Below the pieces are notes generated by a model. That model made no database searches, had not been told where the DNA came from, and saw only the letters and a program-made list of their open reading frames with translations. A program made the translations under genes and the position numbers. A stretch of 64,000 bases of DNA, taken from positions 496,001 to 560,000 of the forward strand of contig JADJPU010000001.1 of NCBI GenBank assembly GCA_016713115.1. The letters run 5' to 3'. This DNA is from Cellvibrionales bacterium (GTDB lineage: Bacteria > Pseudomonadota > Gammaproteobacteria > Pseudomonadales > UBA7239). This document shows, in pieces, positions 53,365 through 63,293 of this stretch; the first letter of the stretch is position 1, and the number at the start of each line of letters is the position of its first letter.

Positions 53365-54549
53365 ATGTCGCTGGCTGCCACCGATTCCGCCTGTTTTCTC
53401 GCCGCCGGCATCGTCAGCGCGCTCGGCATCGGCATAACGGCCAACCTAGCCGCCTTACAGAATGCGCCCACACCGCCACAATTACTGCCGCGCACACTGG
53501 GCAGCGCGCAAGAAACAGTGCCTTATAAATTATTGGCAGATGTGGCGCTGACAGACATCGAAACACGACTCTCACGCAGCCTTGATCTCGCCATACAACA
53601 AGCGCTGGACGGTGCCAATTTGAGCACACGCGAACGGCGCGAAATGGGGCTGTTTGTCGGTTCATCATCGTTCGATATCTCTGTGTCCGAGCACTGCTAT
53701 CAACAAGCACGACTGGTGCGCGGTGCGGCAATTCCGCTCGACGGTTCGCCTTCGTTTGGCAAGCTCGCCGACACGGTGCGCAAACGCTACGGACTGTTCA
53801 GTCCAGAATTCAGCTTCAACACCGCCTGCACCAGCAGCGCCAACGCGCTGTGGTACGCCTCGCGCTTGCTCGCCACCGGCACGATTCGCCATGCACTGAT
53901 CATCGGCGTGGAATTGATCAATGATGTCACTGCGCTCGGCTTTCACGGTTTGGGATTGCTCACACCGTCCGTTATGCGCCCCTTCGATAGAGCGCGCAAC
54001 GGCTTGGTGCTCGGCGAAGCCGTGAGCGCATTAATACTGGGTGCGGGCGACGCGAGCGACTTCCGTTTATGGGGAGGCGCGAATTTGTGCGACACCAACA
54101 GTATGTCGGCCGCCAATGCCGATGGCTCTACGGTGGCAACCGTGATTCGCCAAGCATTGTCCGAAGCGGGTATCACCCCCACAGACATCGGCAGCATCAA
54201 AGTCCACGGCACAGCGAGCTTGCTGAATGACGAAGCTGAGGCTGCTGGTTTACTGCAAGTGTTTAAGCAGATGCCGCCGGTGTGCGCGCTCAAGCCTTTT
54301 CTCGGTCACACCCTCGGTGCTTGCGGTCTGAGCGAGTTGATTCTGATGTGGCAGGCGCTTGCGGCTGAAACACCTTTTCTGCCCGCTACGCCCGGTATCG
54401 GCAACGATGCGAGCGAGTTGGGACTAACACTCAATCAAACCCACATCACGCCGAGCAATGATACTTGCCTGCTCAACTACTTCGGCTTCGGCGGCAATAA
54501 CACCGCCTTGGTGATGGGGCGCGGCAGACCGAGAGGCAAGACCGCATGA
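53365..54549 (+). CDS. Beta-ketoacyl-ACP synthase (APE type), KS-C
   Basis: 394 aa from ATG 53365. Nucleophile Cys155 in NTACTSSAN; His in KVHGTAS and in FLGHTLGACG. Complete triad, so probably an active condensing enzyme. It is followed by a KS-like protein without the histidines, which suggests a two-subunit KS/chain-length-factor unit as in type II polyketide systems. The stop overlaps the next start by four bases. Confidence 0.86.
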   Translation: MSLAATDSACFLAAGIVSALGIGITANLAALQNAPTPPQLLPRTLGSAQETVPYKLLADVALTDIETRLSRSLDLAIQQALDGANLSTRERREMGLFVGSSSFDISVSEHCYQQARLVRGAAIPLDGSPSFGKLADTVRKRYGLFSPEFSFNTACTSSANALWYASRLLATGTIRHALIIGVELINDVTALGFHGLGLLTPSVMRPFDRARNGLVLGEAVSALILGAGDASDFRLWGGANLCDTNSMSAANADGSTVATVIRQALSEAGITPTDIGSIKVHGTASLLNDEAEAAGLLQVFKQMPPVCALKPFLGHTLGACGLSELILMWQALAAETPFLPATPGIGNDASELGLTLNQTHITPSNDTCLLNYFGFGGNNTALVMGRGRPRGKTA

Positions 54550-55421
54550 AAATCCTTGCCCACGGTCATTACAGCGCCGCGGTTCACGACGATGCGCTGC
54601 CGCCGCTCAAAACACTGGTGAAAGACACGACCGGCGAAGCCGTGCGGCGCGTGGGGCGTTTTATTCAGCTCGCGTTGATTGGCGCAGGTCGTTGCTTGCA
54701 GCAGCAAAGTGCGCCGGCAGATACCGCGGTGTATCTCACTTCCGGTCGCGGCGATTTAGAAACCACGCTGGAAGTGCTCTCACAAATGATAGAGCACGGC
54801 CTGCCACCGAAACCGCTCACTTTTATCAACACCGTGAGCAATTCCGCGTGTTTTTATGTTGCCAAACAATTTGCACTGCACGGGCGCAGCCAATTTGTCA
54901 CGCGCTGCTACGCACCGCTGGAAAGCGCACTACAACTCGCCGCGCTGGATTTACAAACTCACGCTGTGCAAACAGCTTTGGTCGGCTCGGTGGATATTTG
55001 CACGGCACCACTCGCTGATCACCGACAGCGCATCGGGGTCGCCGCCGACACACGCGTAGGTGAAGGCAGCCACTGGTTTTTGTTGGCACAAACTAATGAA
55101 GCCAACGCCGCTTTGGCGCAGATAGATCACATCACCTCGTTCATCGATCGCAACGCACTCACGCACTGGTTACAACAACACAGCACCGCAACAGCAACAC
55201 GTGCACTGGCTTGCGGGCAACATACCGACGCCGAGACAGCACACTGGTTGCAAACGCACATTGCACATCAACATTTTTTCACAACAGACAACACGCCGTG
55301 GTACGACAGCCATTGCGGCAACACGCTAGGCCAGTTTTTACAACAAAAACCTGCGCAAACTTTGTTGCATATCGATAGCGATGCCGATGGTCGCTTCAAT
55401 GTTTTACAGGTGTCGCTATGA
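54546..55421 (+). CDS. Degenerate ketosynthase-like (chain length factor-like) protein
   Basis: 291 aa. It has a thiolase-type N-terminal half with VSNSACFYVAKQFALHG, which keeps a cysteine where the nucleophile sits. The C-terminal half is short and lacks HGTA; the GHTLGA position reads SHCGNTLGQF. Likely a non-catalytic partner of KS-C that sets chain length. It could also be a distinct condensing enzyme. Tight ATGA overlaps on both sides show operon coupling. Confidence 0.7.
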   Translation: MKILAHGHYSAAVHDDALPPLKTLVKDTTGEAVRRVGRFIQLALIGAGRCLQQQSAPADTAVYLTSGRGDLETTLEVLSQMIEHGLPPKPLTFINTVSNSACFYVAKQFALHGRSQFVTRCYAPLESALQLAALDLQTHAVQTALVGSVDICTAPLADHRQRIGVAADTRVGEGSHWFLLAQTNEANAALAQIDHITSFIDRNALTHWLQQHSTATATRALACGQHTDAETAHWLQTHIAHQHFFTTDNTPWYDSHCGNTLGQFLQQKPAQTLLHIDSDADGRFNVLQVSL

Positions 55422-56029
55422 GGCGTTTTGCCGCATGTCTCACGGCAGTATGGATGTTGTTACTGAGCGCCTGCCAACACGCGCCTGAGCCGTTGCCATC
55501 CAACATGATTGCCATTGCAGATGGCATCACCCTGCAGCTCACGCTGCCAGAAAAAAACTTTACTGCCACCCAAAAAATTACCGCGCGCTATCGCAACCCG
55601 CAGCGCGACTCATCATCTACACAAGAAACGCAACACACGCTGTTGATGCAAGTGCAAGCCTCACCGCAAAACATTGTGCTGGCAGGGTTAGCGCCCAGTG
55701 GCACGCGCTTGTTTAGCTTGCAGTTTGATGGCAACACAACGGAAGTTTGGAAATCGCCGCTGTTCTCTCTGCAACAAATCAATAGCAACACTTTCGATGC
55801 GCGCTACGCACTGGCTGATTTTGAACTAACTGCATTCGAGCACAACGCGCTGCAACGCGCACTGTCGCCGGACGCACTGCTGATTGATACCGTAAAAAAC
55901 GGCGTGCGGAAGCGCGAATTGCAGCGACGCAATGGCGAAACGATTATCCACATTGAATACCGCGCCACCCAAACAGAATACTGCCACCGCGAACGCCACT
56001 ACTGTTTGCTGATTGAAAACTTACCCTGA
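55418..56029 (+). CDS. DUF3261 outer-membrane lipoprotein
   Basis: 203 aa. A lipoprotein signal ends with LLSAC (Cys near residue 19). DUF3261 proteins are regular members of aryl polyene loci and probably help place the product at the outer membrane. The body has strands ITLQLTLPEKNFTATQK and FQ/KSPLFSLQQ segments, with two C-terminal Cys (TEYCHRERHYC) that may form a disulfide. The GTG/ATG overlap upstream shows coupling. Confidence 0.85.
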   Translation: MRRFAACLTAVWMLLLSACQHAPEPLPSNMIAIADGITLQLTLPEKNFTATQKITARYRNPQRDSSSTQETQHTLLMQVQASPQNIVLAGLAPSGTRLFSLQFDGNTTEVWKSPLFSLQQINSNTFDARYALADFELTAFEHNALQRALSPDALLIDTVKNGVRKRELQRRNGETIIHIEYRATQTEYCHRERHYCLLIENLP

Positions 56030-56039
56030 GGAGTGCGCC

Positions 56040-56513
56040 ATGAGTGATCCACTCTTACCCGTCAGCACCAGCACCGATATCGACATTCCTTTTCAAGATA
56101 TCGATGCGATGGAAATTGTCTGGCACGGTAACTACCCGCGCTATTTAGAAATTGCCCGCTGCGCACTGCTGGATTGCATCCATTACGACTACCCTGCGAT
56201 GCGCGATTCCGGCTACACCTGGCCCGTGATTGATATGCGCATCAAGTACATCAAGCCCCTGCATTTCAAACAACGCATCCGTGTACGCAGTGAAATCAAA
56301 GAATACGAAAACCGTTTAAAAATTGATTTCCTTATTACCGATGCCACTAGCGGTGAAAAACTGTGCAAGGCCTACAGCATACAAGTAGCCGTCGACATGA
56401 AAACGCAGGAAATGTGTTTTGTCTCACCACCGATATTGTGCGAAAAACTGGCGGCCTATCAGCAGGCCAAACACGCCATCAACCAAGAACCCAAATCAGG
56501 AACACTGGCATGA
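56040..56513 (+). CDS. Acyl-CoA/acyl-ACP thioesterase (4HBT hot-dog)
   Basis: 157 aa from ATG 56040, with GAGGAGTGCGCC upstream; the frame is open earlier but the better start is here. The motif IPFQDIDAMEIVWHGNYPRYLEIARCALL is the 4-hydroxybenzoyl-CoA thioesterase start, with Asp in DIDAM as the likely catalytic residue. APE loci contain such a thioesterase, which may release or edit stalled chains. Overlaps the LolA-like gene by four bases. Confidence 0.86.
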   Translation: MSDPLLPVSTSTDIDIPFQDIDAMEIVWHGNYPRYLEIARCALLDCIHYDYPAMRDSGYTWPVIDMRIKYIKPLHFKQRIRVRSEIKEYENRLKIDFLITDATSGEKLCKAYSIQVAVDMKTQEMCFVSPPILCEKLAAYQQAKHAINQEPKSGTLA

Positions 56514-57121
56514 AGCTCTCCTCACATTTTCTTGCCGGTTGCGCGTTTTTTTTAGTCTTACTTGTCGCGCCCTACCACGCCGCCCACGCCGCCCACGCCG
56601 CCCACGCCGATGACACCGCCTTGCGCAACACGGTTCTGAGTGCATTAGCTAAACAGAAAAATCGCCACTTCCATTTTGTGCAAGAAAAAAAACTGGCGAT
56701 GCTCGACAAGCCGTTGATTACCGAAGGCGAGCTGTTGCTGGATGAGCAGCAAACCGTGACTTGGGATATAAAAAAACCGTTTGCACTGCGCTATGTACTC
56801 ACGACCACCAGCATTCGCGAAATTGACGCACAAGGTGAACGCACCCTGCAAACCGGACAAAACCCACTGGCAGCAGCTCTCACCCAAGCGATGACCGCCA
56901 CTTTCAGCGGCCAGTGGAAAGAAGACAGCACACTCGCTACTATTACCGCTACCGGCAATAAACAACAGTGGCAATTACACATCACACCGCGCGCCAGCGA
57001 ATTGCAAACACTGATTCAAACCATGACGGTGGATGGCACGCAGCAAACCATCAACACTGTCACCATTGTAGAAAGCAACGGTGATCGCGCGGTAATTCAC
57101 TTGCGCACACTTTCACAATGA
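56510..57121 (+). CDS. LolA-like outer-membrane lipoprotein carrier
   Basis: 203 aa. Signal peptide of about 30 residues, ending in a repeated HAAHAAHAAHA segment made from a 9-base DNA repeat (about 56578-56608). The mature part is the LolA-type half-barrel: HFHFVQEKKLAMLDKPLITEGELLL, in outline, and QWQLHITPRASEL. LolA-like proteins in APE loci probably carry the lipidated pigment across the periplasm. It overlaps the MMPL start. Confidence 0.85.
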   Translation: MKLSSHFLAGCAFFLVLLVAPYHAAHAAHAAHADDTALRNTVLSALAKQKNRHFHFVQEKKLAMLDKPLITEGELLLDEQQTVTWDIKKPFALRYVLTTTSIREIDAQGERTLQTGQNPLAAALTQAMTATFSGQWKEDSTLATITATGNKQQWQLHITPRASELQTLIQTMTVDGTQQTINTVTIVESNGDRAVIHLRTLSQ

Positions 57122-59502
57122 TTCGCACAAACCACAACATCAACAACCGCGTGAAATCATGGTGGCTGCGCCTGTGGTTGGTCGTGCTCACGGCATTAGG
57201 TAGCGCCGCTTTTTTTGGCATGGTGAGCGATATTTGGCCCGGCATACCCGTGCGCAGCAATATCATGGAGTTACTGCCTTCCTTGCGTGATGACGCCGTT
57301 TTGCGCGACGCATTGCAACGCAGCAATCGCGCTTTCAGCCAAAAACTGTTGATTTTGGTAGGCGATAGCGACGAGAAAAATACCGTAGCGGCAGCAGAAA
57401 AAGTCATCGCCAGCATTCAACAGCAAGATTTTTTTTCATCGCCAATGACGGGCATCCCACTGGAGCAAGCCAAACAAATCGGGCAATTTTATTACCCATG
57501 GCGCGCCGGCTTACTCAGCACACAGCAACAACAATGGATGACTAGCGGCAATTTTTCTGCCTTAGAAAAACAATTAACAGAAACGCTTTACAGCCCCGTG
57601 AGCGGCATCAACACCGCCATCCTCGGCAATGATCCGCTGCTAACTTTTTACCACTTCATGCGCAGCCTGCCCGCCGCACAGGGCAACATCCAGAGCGTAA
57701 ACGGGCATTTGCAAGTGCGCGGCGACAACAAAATTTTTCGTGTGATGATTGTCGACATCAAACCCGATGTGTTTGATATGGCCCTGCACCCGCGTTTCAG
57801 CGCATGGCGCGACACACTGCAACAATCACTACAACAACAATTTCCGCAATCGGAATTGTTATTGATGGGTGCCGTGCAACACGCCGTATGGGGAGCGAAT
57901 AGCGCCAAGCGCGAAGTCGCCATTGTTGGCAATGGCTCGCTACTCGGTATTATTTTGCTGATGGTGATCGTGTTTCGCGGTACACGCGCCCTCTTTGCAT
58001 CGCTCTTGCCGTTGGGTGCCGGTGTTTTTGCAGGACTCGTTGCCACCCTGCTGTGCTTTCGTGAAGTGCATATCATCACCTTGGTGTTTGGCAGCAGCGT
58101 GATTGGTGTGGCGATGGATTACAGCCTGCACTACCTCACCGAACACTACAAAGACAGCAGCAAACTCAGCAATACGCAGTGCCTGCGCCGCGTTTTCCCC
58201 GGCATCACCATGGCGATGATTACCAGCGTCATCGCCTATGCCGCTATCGGTTTTGCGCCGTTTCCTGTGTTGCGACAAATTGCTGTTTTTTCTTGTGCGG
58301 GTTTGTTTATGGCGTGGCTCACTGTGGTGAGTTTTTATCCCAGCCTGTTAGCGCCTGTTCAATTTAGCCATCCGCGCTATTTGCAGTGGAGCGAAAAAAC
58401 CGATCATTTTTTGCGTCATTTATTTGATGGTCGTTGGCGCCGCGCCTTGTTAATCATTGCGGCATTGGCAATGCTTCCTAGCGTTTTACAAATACGCGCC
58501 AATGACGATTTGCATCTCCTGCAAACGCCGGACCCCAACATCACTGCCATGGAAAAGCGCGTGCAAGCACTCACGGGCTTGCAGCCCAGCACACAGTTTT
58601 TTCTACTCGAAGGCAATACGCCAGAGCAACTACTACAGCGCAGTGAACAATTGCAGACTTGGTTAACACAAGCACAACCCAACGCCACACTCGATAGTTT
58701 GACGGGGTATCTGCCCTCACAAAAAACACAACAAGAAAACTTTTCCGCACAACAAAAACTGTATAAAAATTTCGCCCCGCACTGGCGCGACACACTCGGC
58801 TTATCCGAGAGCACCATCACGCCAGCAGCTGCATTGTTTCAGCAAACACCCACACGCTGGCTTGGCATGGATGACATCAAAAACTCTCCGCTCACCATCA
58901 CGCTGGAGCGATTTCAACTCACCCAAACGGAGCGAGGTTGGATTGCCACCGCTTTCGTGCACAACAGCGCAGACATCATCGCGCTCAAACAATACGCCAC
59001 CGAACACACTGGCGTGCATTGGATGGATCCTGTCAGCGATATCTCGCAATTGTTTCATCACTACCGCGAACAAACTGGCTGGATGATGTTGATTGCCTAC
59101 GCCGTGATCGCTGTGTTGTTGTGCTGGCGCTACCGCTTTGCGCAGGCGTGGCGCGTAATGCTGGCTCCTGCGCTCGCTGCGTGGTTCACGCTGGGTTTAC
59201 TCGGTTACGCAGGCGTGGCGCTGAATTTATTTCATGTGCTCGCGCTGTTATTGGTATTGGGCGTTGGTATCGACTACAGCATTTTCTTCGCCGAAAGTGA
59301 TACGCAGCGCGACACCACCATGCTGGCTGTGCTGCTATCTACAGCCACCACTTTGTTATCTTTTGGTTTGCTTGCTCTCAGCCAAACCGCCGCGATCAGT
59401 TCTTTCGGCAGCGTGATTAGCATTGGCTTAGTTTGCTCGCTGTTGTTTTCACCGCTGGCGCAACACCATCGCTTTACAAAACAATCTGCAGATAAAAATT
59501 AA
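57118..59502 (+). CDS. MMPL/RND-family exporter
   Basis: 794 aa. About twelve membrane helices in two halves, each after a large periplasmic loop (about 40-260 and 440-620). The first half has VIGVAMDYSLHYLTEHY and the second VLGVGIDYSIFFAES, the GxxxDY motif typical of MMPL proteins. RND exporters of this type occur in APE and xanthomonadin loci. With the LolA-like carrier it likely moves the polyene lipid to the outer membrane. Last gene of the rightward operon; the converging leftward operon stops overlap its 3' end by four bases. Confidence 0.9.
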   Translation: MIRTNHNINNRVKSWWLRLWLVVLTALGSAAFFGMVSDIWPGIPVRSNIMELLPSLRDDAVLRDALQRSNRAFSQKLLILVGDSDEKNTVAAAEKVIASIQQQDFFSSPMTGIPLEQAKQIGQFYYPWRAGLLSTQQQQWMTSGNFSALEKQLTETLYSPVSGINTAILGNDPLLTFYHFMRSLPAAQGNIQSVNGHLQVRGDNKIFRVMIVDIKPDVFDMALHPRFSAWRDTLQQSLQQQFPQSELLLMGAVQHAVWGANSAKREVAIVGNGSLLGIILLMVIVFRGTRALFASLLPLGAGVFAGLVATLLCFREVHIITLVFGSSVIGVAMDYSLHYLTEHYKDSSKLSNTQCLRRVFPGITMAMITSVIAYAAIGFAPFPVLRQIAVFSCAGLFMAWLTVVSFYPSLLAPVQFSHPRYLQWSEKTDHFLRHLFDGRWRRALLIIAALAMLPSVLQIRANDDLHLLQTPDPNITAMEKRVQALTGLQPSTQFFLLEGNTPEQLLQRSEQLQTWLTQAQPNATLDSLTGYLPSQKTQQENFSAQQKLYKNFAPHWRDTLGLSESTITPAAALFQQTPTRWLGMDDIKNSPLTITLERFQLTQTERGWIATAFVHNSADIIALKQYATEHTGVHWMDPVSDISQLFHHYREQTGWMMLIAYAVIAVLLCWRYRFAQAWRVMLAPALAAWFTLGLLGYAGVALNLFHVLALLLVLGVGIDYSIFFAESDTQRDTTMLAVLLSTATTLLSFGLLALSQTAAISSFGSVISIGLVCSLLFSPLAQHHRFTKQSADKN

Positions 59503-60497
59503 CGACTGTATTGCGCCAACAAATTCCACGCCGCTGCTTCACGATCGGCGCATCCGTTCAGCAACTCATTTAACAAACGCACATCCATCGGCTCGCGCCC
59601 TTTGCACATCTTGCTGGCGCGCAGCGCAAACAAACGCCAGTGGTCACCCGCTTCCGTCATTGCTGTTGCCGCTTCTTTTAACGAAAGGCTATTTAATAAA
59701 CGCGAAGCTTCACGCAAAAATGCCGCGTAAATAAAACGAAAACCTGCGCCGCCCGTGCCGATCTCTTCCTGCATACGCACAATATGACCGAGATACAGCG
59801 GCAGGTATTGCGCGCGTTTTTCTGCATCGCACTCCAACTTCAGCAATTGCTTACCCATATAACGAATACCGCGCACACCGACAAACGGTAGCGGCGCGCC
59901 CGTCATCACCCGTACATTGCGTTTAATCGCAGCGGGAATGGCTTTTTCATAATCCACGGATGACGGCAAGTGCGTGGGAAAATACTGCAAACCCTTTGCC
60001 GCCAGCGCGCCTTTAGCAAAGCGCGCTTTCATCAGCGCGGCGCGATCACAACGCACCGGCGTTTCAAACACCGGATCGCTGATTAAATACTCATTACCTT
60101 CTCTACCGTACACCACAATATTGTGGGCATTGAAATGAAAACGCATGCCTTCGGGAAAATACGGCAACCAAAAAACGGAAGTTTGTAAACCGACAATCTT
60201 TCCTGCATCCAGCGCAGCATCCAACGCATCCATACCGCGTTCAGCGCTGCTAAAAGTTGAAAATGCCATGCGCGCGCCGGTACTTTTTTGCACACCGCGA
60301 ATAATTGAACGCGGCGGCATGCGATACGCCACCAAGGGCAAGCCGGAAATTTTTACTAATGGGATCAACGCAAAACTCGCTGCTGCCGCCAAACCGAAGG
60401 CCATCGGCTCACTCATCGGTAAGCCGTGATGCGTAAGCAGGGATGACATCACACCGCTTTCACAATGGGCCGACTGTTGATGCGTAAACGCGGTCAC
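59499..60497 (-). CDS. BtrH N-terminal domain-containing acyltransferase-like protein
   Basis: 332 aa from GTG 60497, which overlaps the previous stop as GTGA; the much longer open frame upstream is out of family. The start FTHQQSAHCESGVMSSLL with AFGLAAAASFAL is the BtrH/C39-like N-terminus, with a Cys-His pair. BtrH moves an acyl group from an ACP to an amine in butirosin synthesis. Here it could join the polyene acyl chain to the resorcinol made by the DarA/DarB-like pair. Last gene of the five-gene leftward operon. Confidence 0.75.
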   Translation of the reverse strand: MTAFTHQQSAHCESGVMSSLLTHHGLPMSEPMAFGLAAAASFALIPLVKISGLPLVAYRMPPRSIIRGVQKSTGARMAFSTFSSAERGMDALDAALDAGKIVGLQTSVFWLPYFPEGMRFHFNAHNIVVYGREGNEYLISDPVFETPVRCDRAALMKARFAKGALAAKGLQYFPTHLPSSVDYEKAIPAAIKRNVRVMTGAPLPFVGVRGIRYMGKQLLKLECDAEKRAQYLPLYLGHIVRMQEEIGTGGAGFRFIYAAFLREASRLLNSLSLKEAATAMTEAGDHWRLFALRASKMCKGREPMDVRLLNELLNGCADREAAAWNLLAQYSR

Positions 60498-60904
60498 GGC
60501 TGTCGCTCCAGCGTTTTTAACACGCGTGTTTCGATGCCGAGCGCCTCGGCATAACGCTGCAATAGCTTTTCTGACAGCCGCGCATAAATCGCAGGGCGAA
60601 AATGGCGACGAATGCGCCAGCGAAATACGCCGCTGGTTTGCGAAAGCAGCGCGAGATCCATGCGGCGGTACACCATGTAATACTCCAGTGGCGAAGTTTC
60701 TCCGCACTGCGCGCGCTGCCACGCGGCTTCTTGTTGCTGCGCCAATAAATCCAAGGCGGAATCAGTAGCCAGTGTTTCCGCTTCCCAGCCCGTCGATGTC
60801 ACACCCACATAATCACCACTCTCATTAGTGGCATACAGCAACTTGCGATGACCACCGTAAGTGTGGCTGTTATCTTGCGGCACCTGCGAGTGATCCACGC
60901 TCAC
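60494..60904 (-). CDS. Conserved protein of unknown function in polyene/resorcinol operon
   Basis: 136 aa from GTG 60904, which overlaps the KAS III stop. Sequence features: a N-terminal SHTYGGHRKLLYATNESGDY region and a C-terminal basic helical part, RRHFRPAIYARLSEKLLQRY. No domain was recognised; there are no membrane segments. It is coupled on both sides by four-base overlaps (GTGA), so it probably acts with the BtrH-like protein or the KAS III. Longer readings of the frame to 60961 are possible but have less support. Confidence 0.7.
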   Translation of the reverse strand: MSVDHSQVPQDNSHTYGGHRKLLYATNESGDYVGVTSTGWEAETLATDSALDLLAQQQEAAWQRAQCGETSPLEYYMVYRRMDLALLSQTSGVFRWRIRRHFRPAIYARLSEKLLQRYAEALGIETRVLKTLERQP

Positions 60905-62039
60905 ACCACCGTCAAATGCATAAACGCGGTGGAAAAACGCCCGCTCTCCGGCACATAACACAACAGGCGCTCACCTTTTTGTAAACGCTCACTGCGAAAT
61001 AAGGCATTCAACATGATGTAGATAGAAGCCGAACCGGTATTGCCGCAAGTGCTGAGATTGGTAAACCAGCGCGACTGTGGAATATCTAAACCCACACGCT
61101 GCAAACCAGCCTGCACTTTGTCGCGAAAAAATTGCGACGAGTAATGCGCAAGAAAATAGTCAATGTTTTCTGCTACCAAACCGTGCTTGGCAATCAAGGT
61201 TTGCAATGGCTTTTCTACTGTGTAGTTAATCACCTGCTCATTTAGCAACTTCACATCTTGCTTAACGGCCATCACAGAATCTTGCTCGCGCTGCGCGGCA
61301 GAAAATGTGCTGCCAACCTTGCAGCGTGCCGTCGGCATTTTCACAGCGCCAGCATACAGCAAGTTTCCATGTCACCGGCGTAGGAAAGCACCTCCAACCA
61401 ATCCACACGCAGCGAAAACCCTTGCGCGGCTGGCTTATTTTCTAACAGCACGGCACCGGCACCGTCAGACAACATCCAGCGCAAAAAATCTTTTTCAAAC
61501 GCCAATTCCGGCTGCTTCTCTAAAGCCTCTACTTGGCTGTCTATTTCTGCTGCAAAATTTTCTGCACGCATACTCGCTGACGACAATTCCGAACCCGTTG
61601 CCACAGCGCACACACTGTCACCACTGCGCACAGCATTCAGTGCGTAGCGCAACGCCGACATCCCCGCCACACAAACACCGCTGGTACTCGCCACATCACA
61701 GGCCGACAAACGCAATTCACCCTGCACCATGCTGGCGTGCCCTGGCATCAACTGATCAGCAATTGAAGTGCCGCAGGCCAAACAATCAATCTTTTTTTGC
61801 TGTAGCGACAACGCGCGCACGGCTTCCGCCGCCAATTGCGCATTGCTGTGCGTGAACTGCAAAGTATTAGGGTCAATGGCGTAATGACGACTCACAATGC
61901 CATTGCTGCGCAAAATCGTGCGCCGCGCGCGCGAAGGTTTTGCACCCACTTGACCGAGTAGGCGCTCCATCTCGTCATTGCCCACTGGCGCATGCGGCAA
62001 AAAAGCAGCAGTAGCAGTGATGTAAGCCGTGTGCGTCAT
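60901..62039 (-). CDS. Beta-ketoacyl-ACP synthase III, DarB-like; 1-bp frameshift
   Basis: DarB-type KAS III condenses a second acyl unit in dialkylresorcinol synthesis. The 5' part (62039 down to about 61356) has the Cys nucleophile in DVASTSGVCVAG. The 3' part (to 60901) has His in FLAHYSSQFFRD and Asn in STCGNTGSASI. The frame changes after AGDMETC near 61356 because one base is missing, and a further compensated indel pair seems to affect about nine residues (61310-61335, where KMP-TARCKV should be KMP-DGTLQG). Corrected length is 379, normal for KAS III. The start ATG overlaps the darA stop. Confidence 0.87.
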
Positions 62040-62975
62040 GGCAACCACTCCTCACCAGACGGCTGCGCAAAATACTGGCGCTGCTGCGCAATGCGTGCGC
62101 GCGTGAAAGGCGCTAACAAGCGCTTAATCACTGCTGAGATAGGCACTACGGTTAAAATCATCGCCACCAAAAAAATAATGTACAAGCACAAAACGGTTTG
62201 GCGCAGCGGCGATGTTGCATCACCCAAGGCTCGCAATAATTTTCCCCAAATTACAAAACTGCGGCGCGCAATTTTTTCCGAGGCAATTAATCGTTCGTTG
62301 ATGGTCACCGCACCCAAACCTTTCAGCATAGGCGCATTATCTTCTGTGGCTCGCACAGGCAGTTGTGCGGCAATCGCTGCGCCAAAACGCGCGGTGGCTG
62401 CAATGTCAGCCGAAGGAATACCCGCTGCCGGCACACGGCCGTCGAGAAACGGGCCTCGCTTGCCGGTCAACATCCACAGCGGTGTAGAAATAAATGTCGC
62501 GGCTGGATGCGCACGATCCACCAAAGCAATATTGTCGATCAAACGCGCGCCCAAGTTGGCGAGTTTTTCTTTCATCACTTCTTGCGCCATCAGCCACATA
62601 TTGCGACAGGCAATGAGCGTGATAACCGGTTTATCGCGCAATAAATTTGCCGCTTGCTCGCTTTGCAAAAACGCCATCATCGGTTGCGCGGGTGACAAAA
62701 ACCAAACCGAATACGCCAAAATCACCAAATCAAAGTTTTCTTTTGTGCTGACTTGTAGTGGATGCAAAGGCGCGGGGCGCTCATGCACTGTTTCAGGAAA
62801 AGTATTAAAAAAATTGCAGGAAAGGCCACGGAAAAGGATACGGCGTTTGCGGTTGTAGCCATTCAAATACCACTTCAATACTGTTTGATGTTTGCAAAGG
62901 TGCGGTGACTGCGCGCACCACATCGGCAAGCTGCCCCGCCTGTGAATAAGCCACCACCAGCACGCGTTTTTTCAT
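62036..62975 (-). CDS. DarA-like dialkylresorcinol condensing enzyme; 1-bp insertion
   Basis: DarA proteins combine with DarB to build the dialkylcyclohexanedione/resorcinol ring. Read from ATG 62975, the flavodoxin-like start KKRVLVVAYSQAGQLADVV is clear. After about 53 residues it leaves frame at seven T on the coding strand (plus-strand A7 at 62808-62814). Six T would give FLQFFNTFPETVHERP and the rest of the protein to 62036, 312 residues. The longer out-of-frame ORF beginning 62929 is an artefact. The C-terminal part has two hydrophobic stretches. ATGA overlaps with both neighbours. Confidence 0.85.
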
Positions 62976-63259
62976 CGCGCCGCCAACAACACATTGCCTT
63001 CCGCAACGCGCCGCCCATCACACAGACACACAAACCGCGCTTGCGCTTCTTTCACCGCCGCCCATTGCACTTCGCAGGTTTGCTCTGGCAATACCGGCTG
63101 CAAGCATTTCAATTTACGAATACCACACACACGAAAAGTTGGCAGTGTCGATTTTGCACTGGTAAGAATGTGATCCAACAACACCACCCCCGGCACAACA
63201 GGGTTGCCAGGAAAATGTCCGGCGAGTGAAGGATGATCGGCAGTAATACGAAACAACAT
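62972..63259 (-). CDS. FabZ/FabA-like 3-hydroxyacyl-ACP dehydratase
   Basis: 95 aa hot-dog protein. The motif GHFPGNPVVPGVVLLDH is the FabZ active-site region (His near residue 15). Short for FabZ (about 140-150), so it may work as a dimer with another subunit. It is the first gene of the leftward operon and its stop overlaps the darA start. Probably dehydrates intermediates of the polyene or resorcinol chain. Confidence 0.83.
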   Translation of the reverse strand: MLFRITADHPSLAGHFPGNPVVPGVVLLDHILTSAKSTLPTFRVCGIRKLKCLQPVLPEQTCEVQWAAVKEAQARFVCLCDGRRVAEGNVLLAAR

Positions 63260-63293
63260 CGGAAATCATCAGAAAAGTTATCGCTGAATTATA

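Noticed and set aside
59499..60722. 407-residue reading of the BtrH-like gene
   Set aside because: The extra 75 residues overlap the neighbouring gene in another frame and lack family features; GTG 60497 gives a coupled start.
62036..62929. DarA-like gene starting at 62929
   Set aside because: Its first 35 residues are out-of-frame noise. ATG 62975 gives a flavodoxin-like start and an ATGA overlap with the gene before it.
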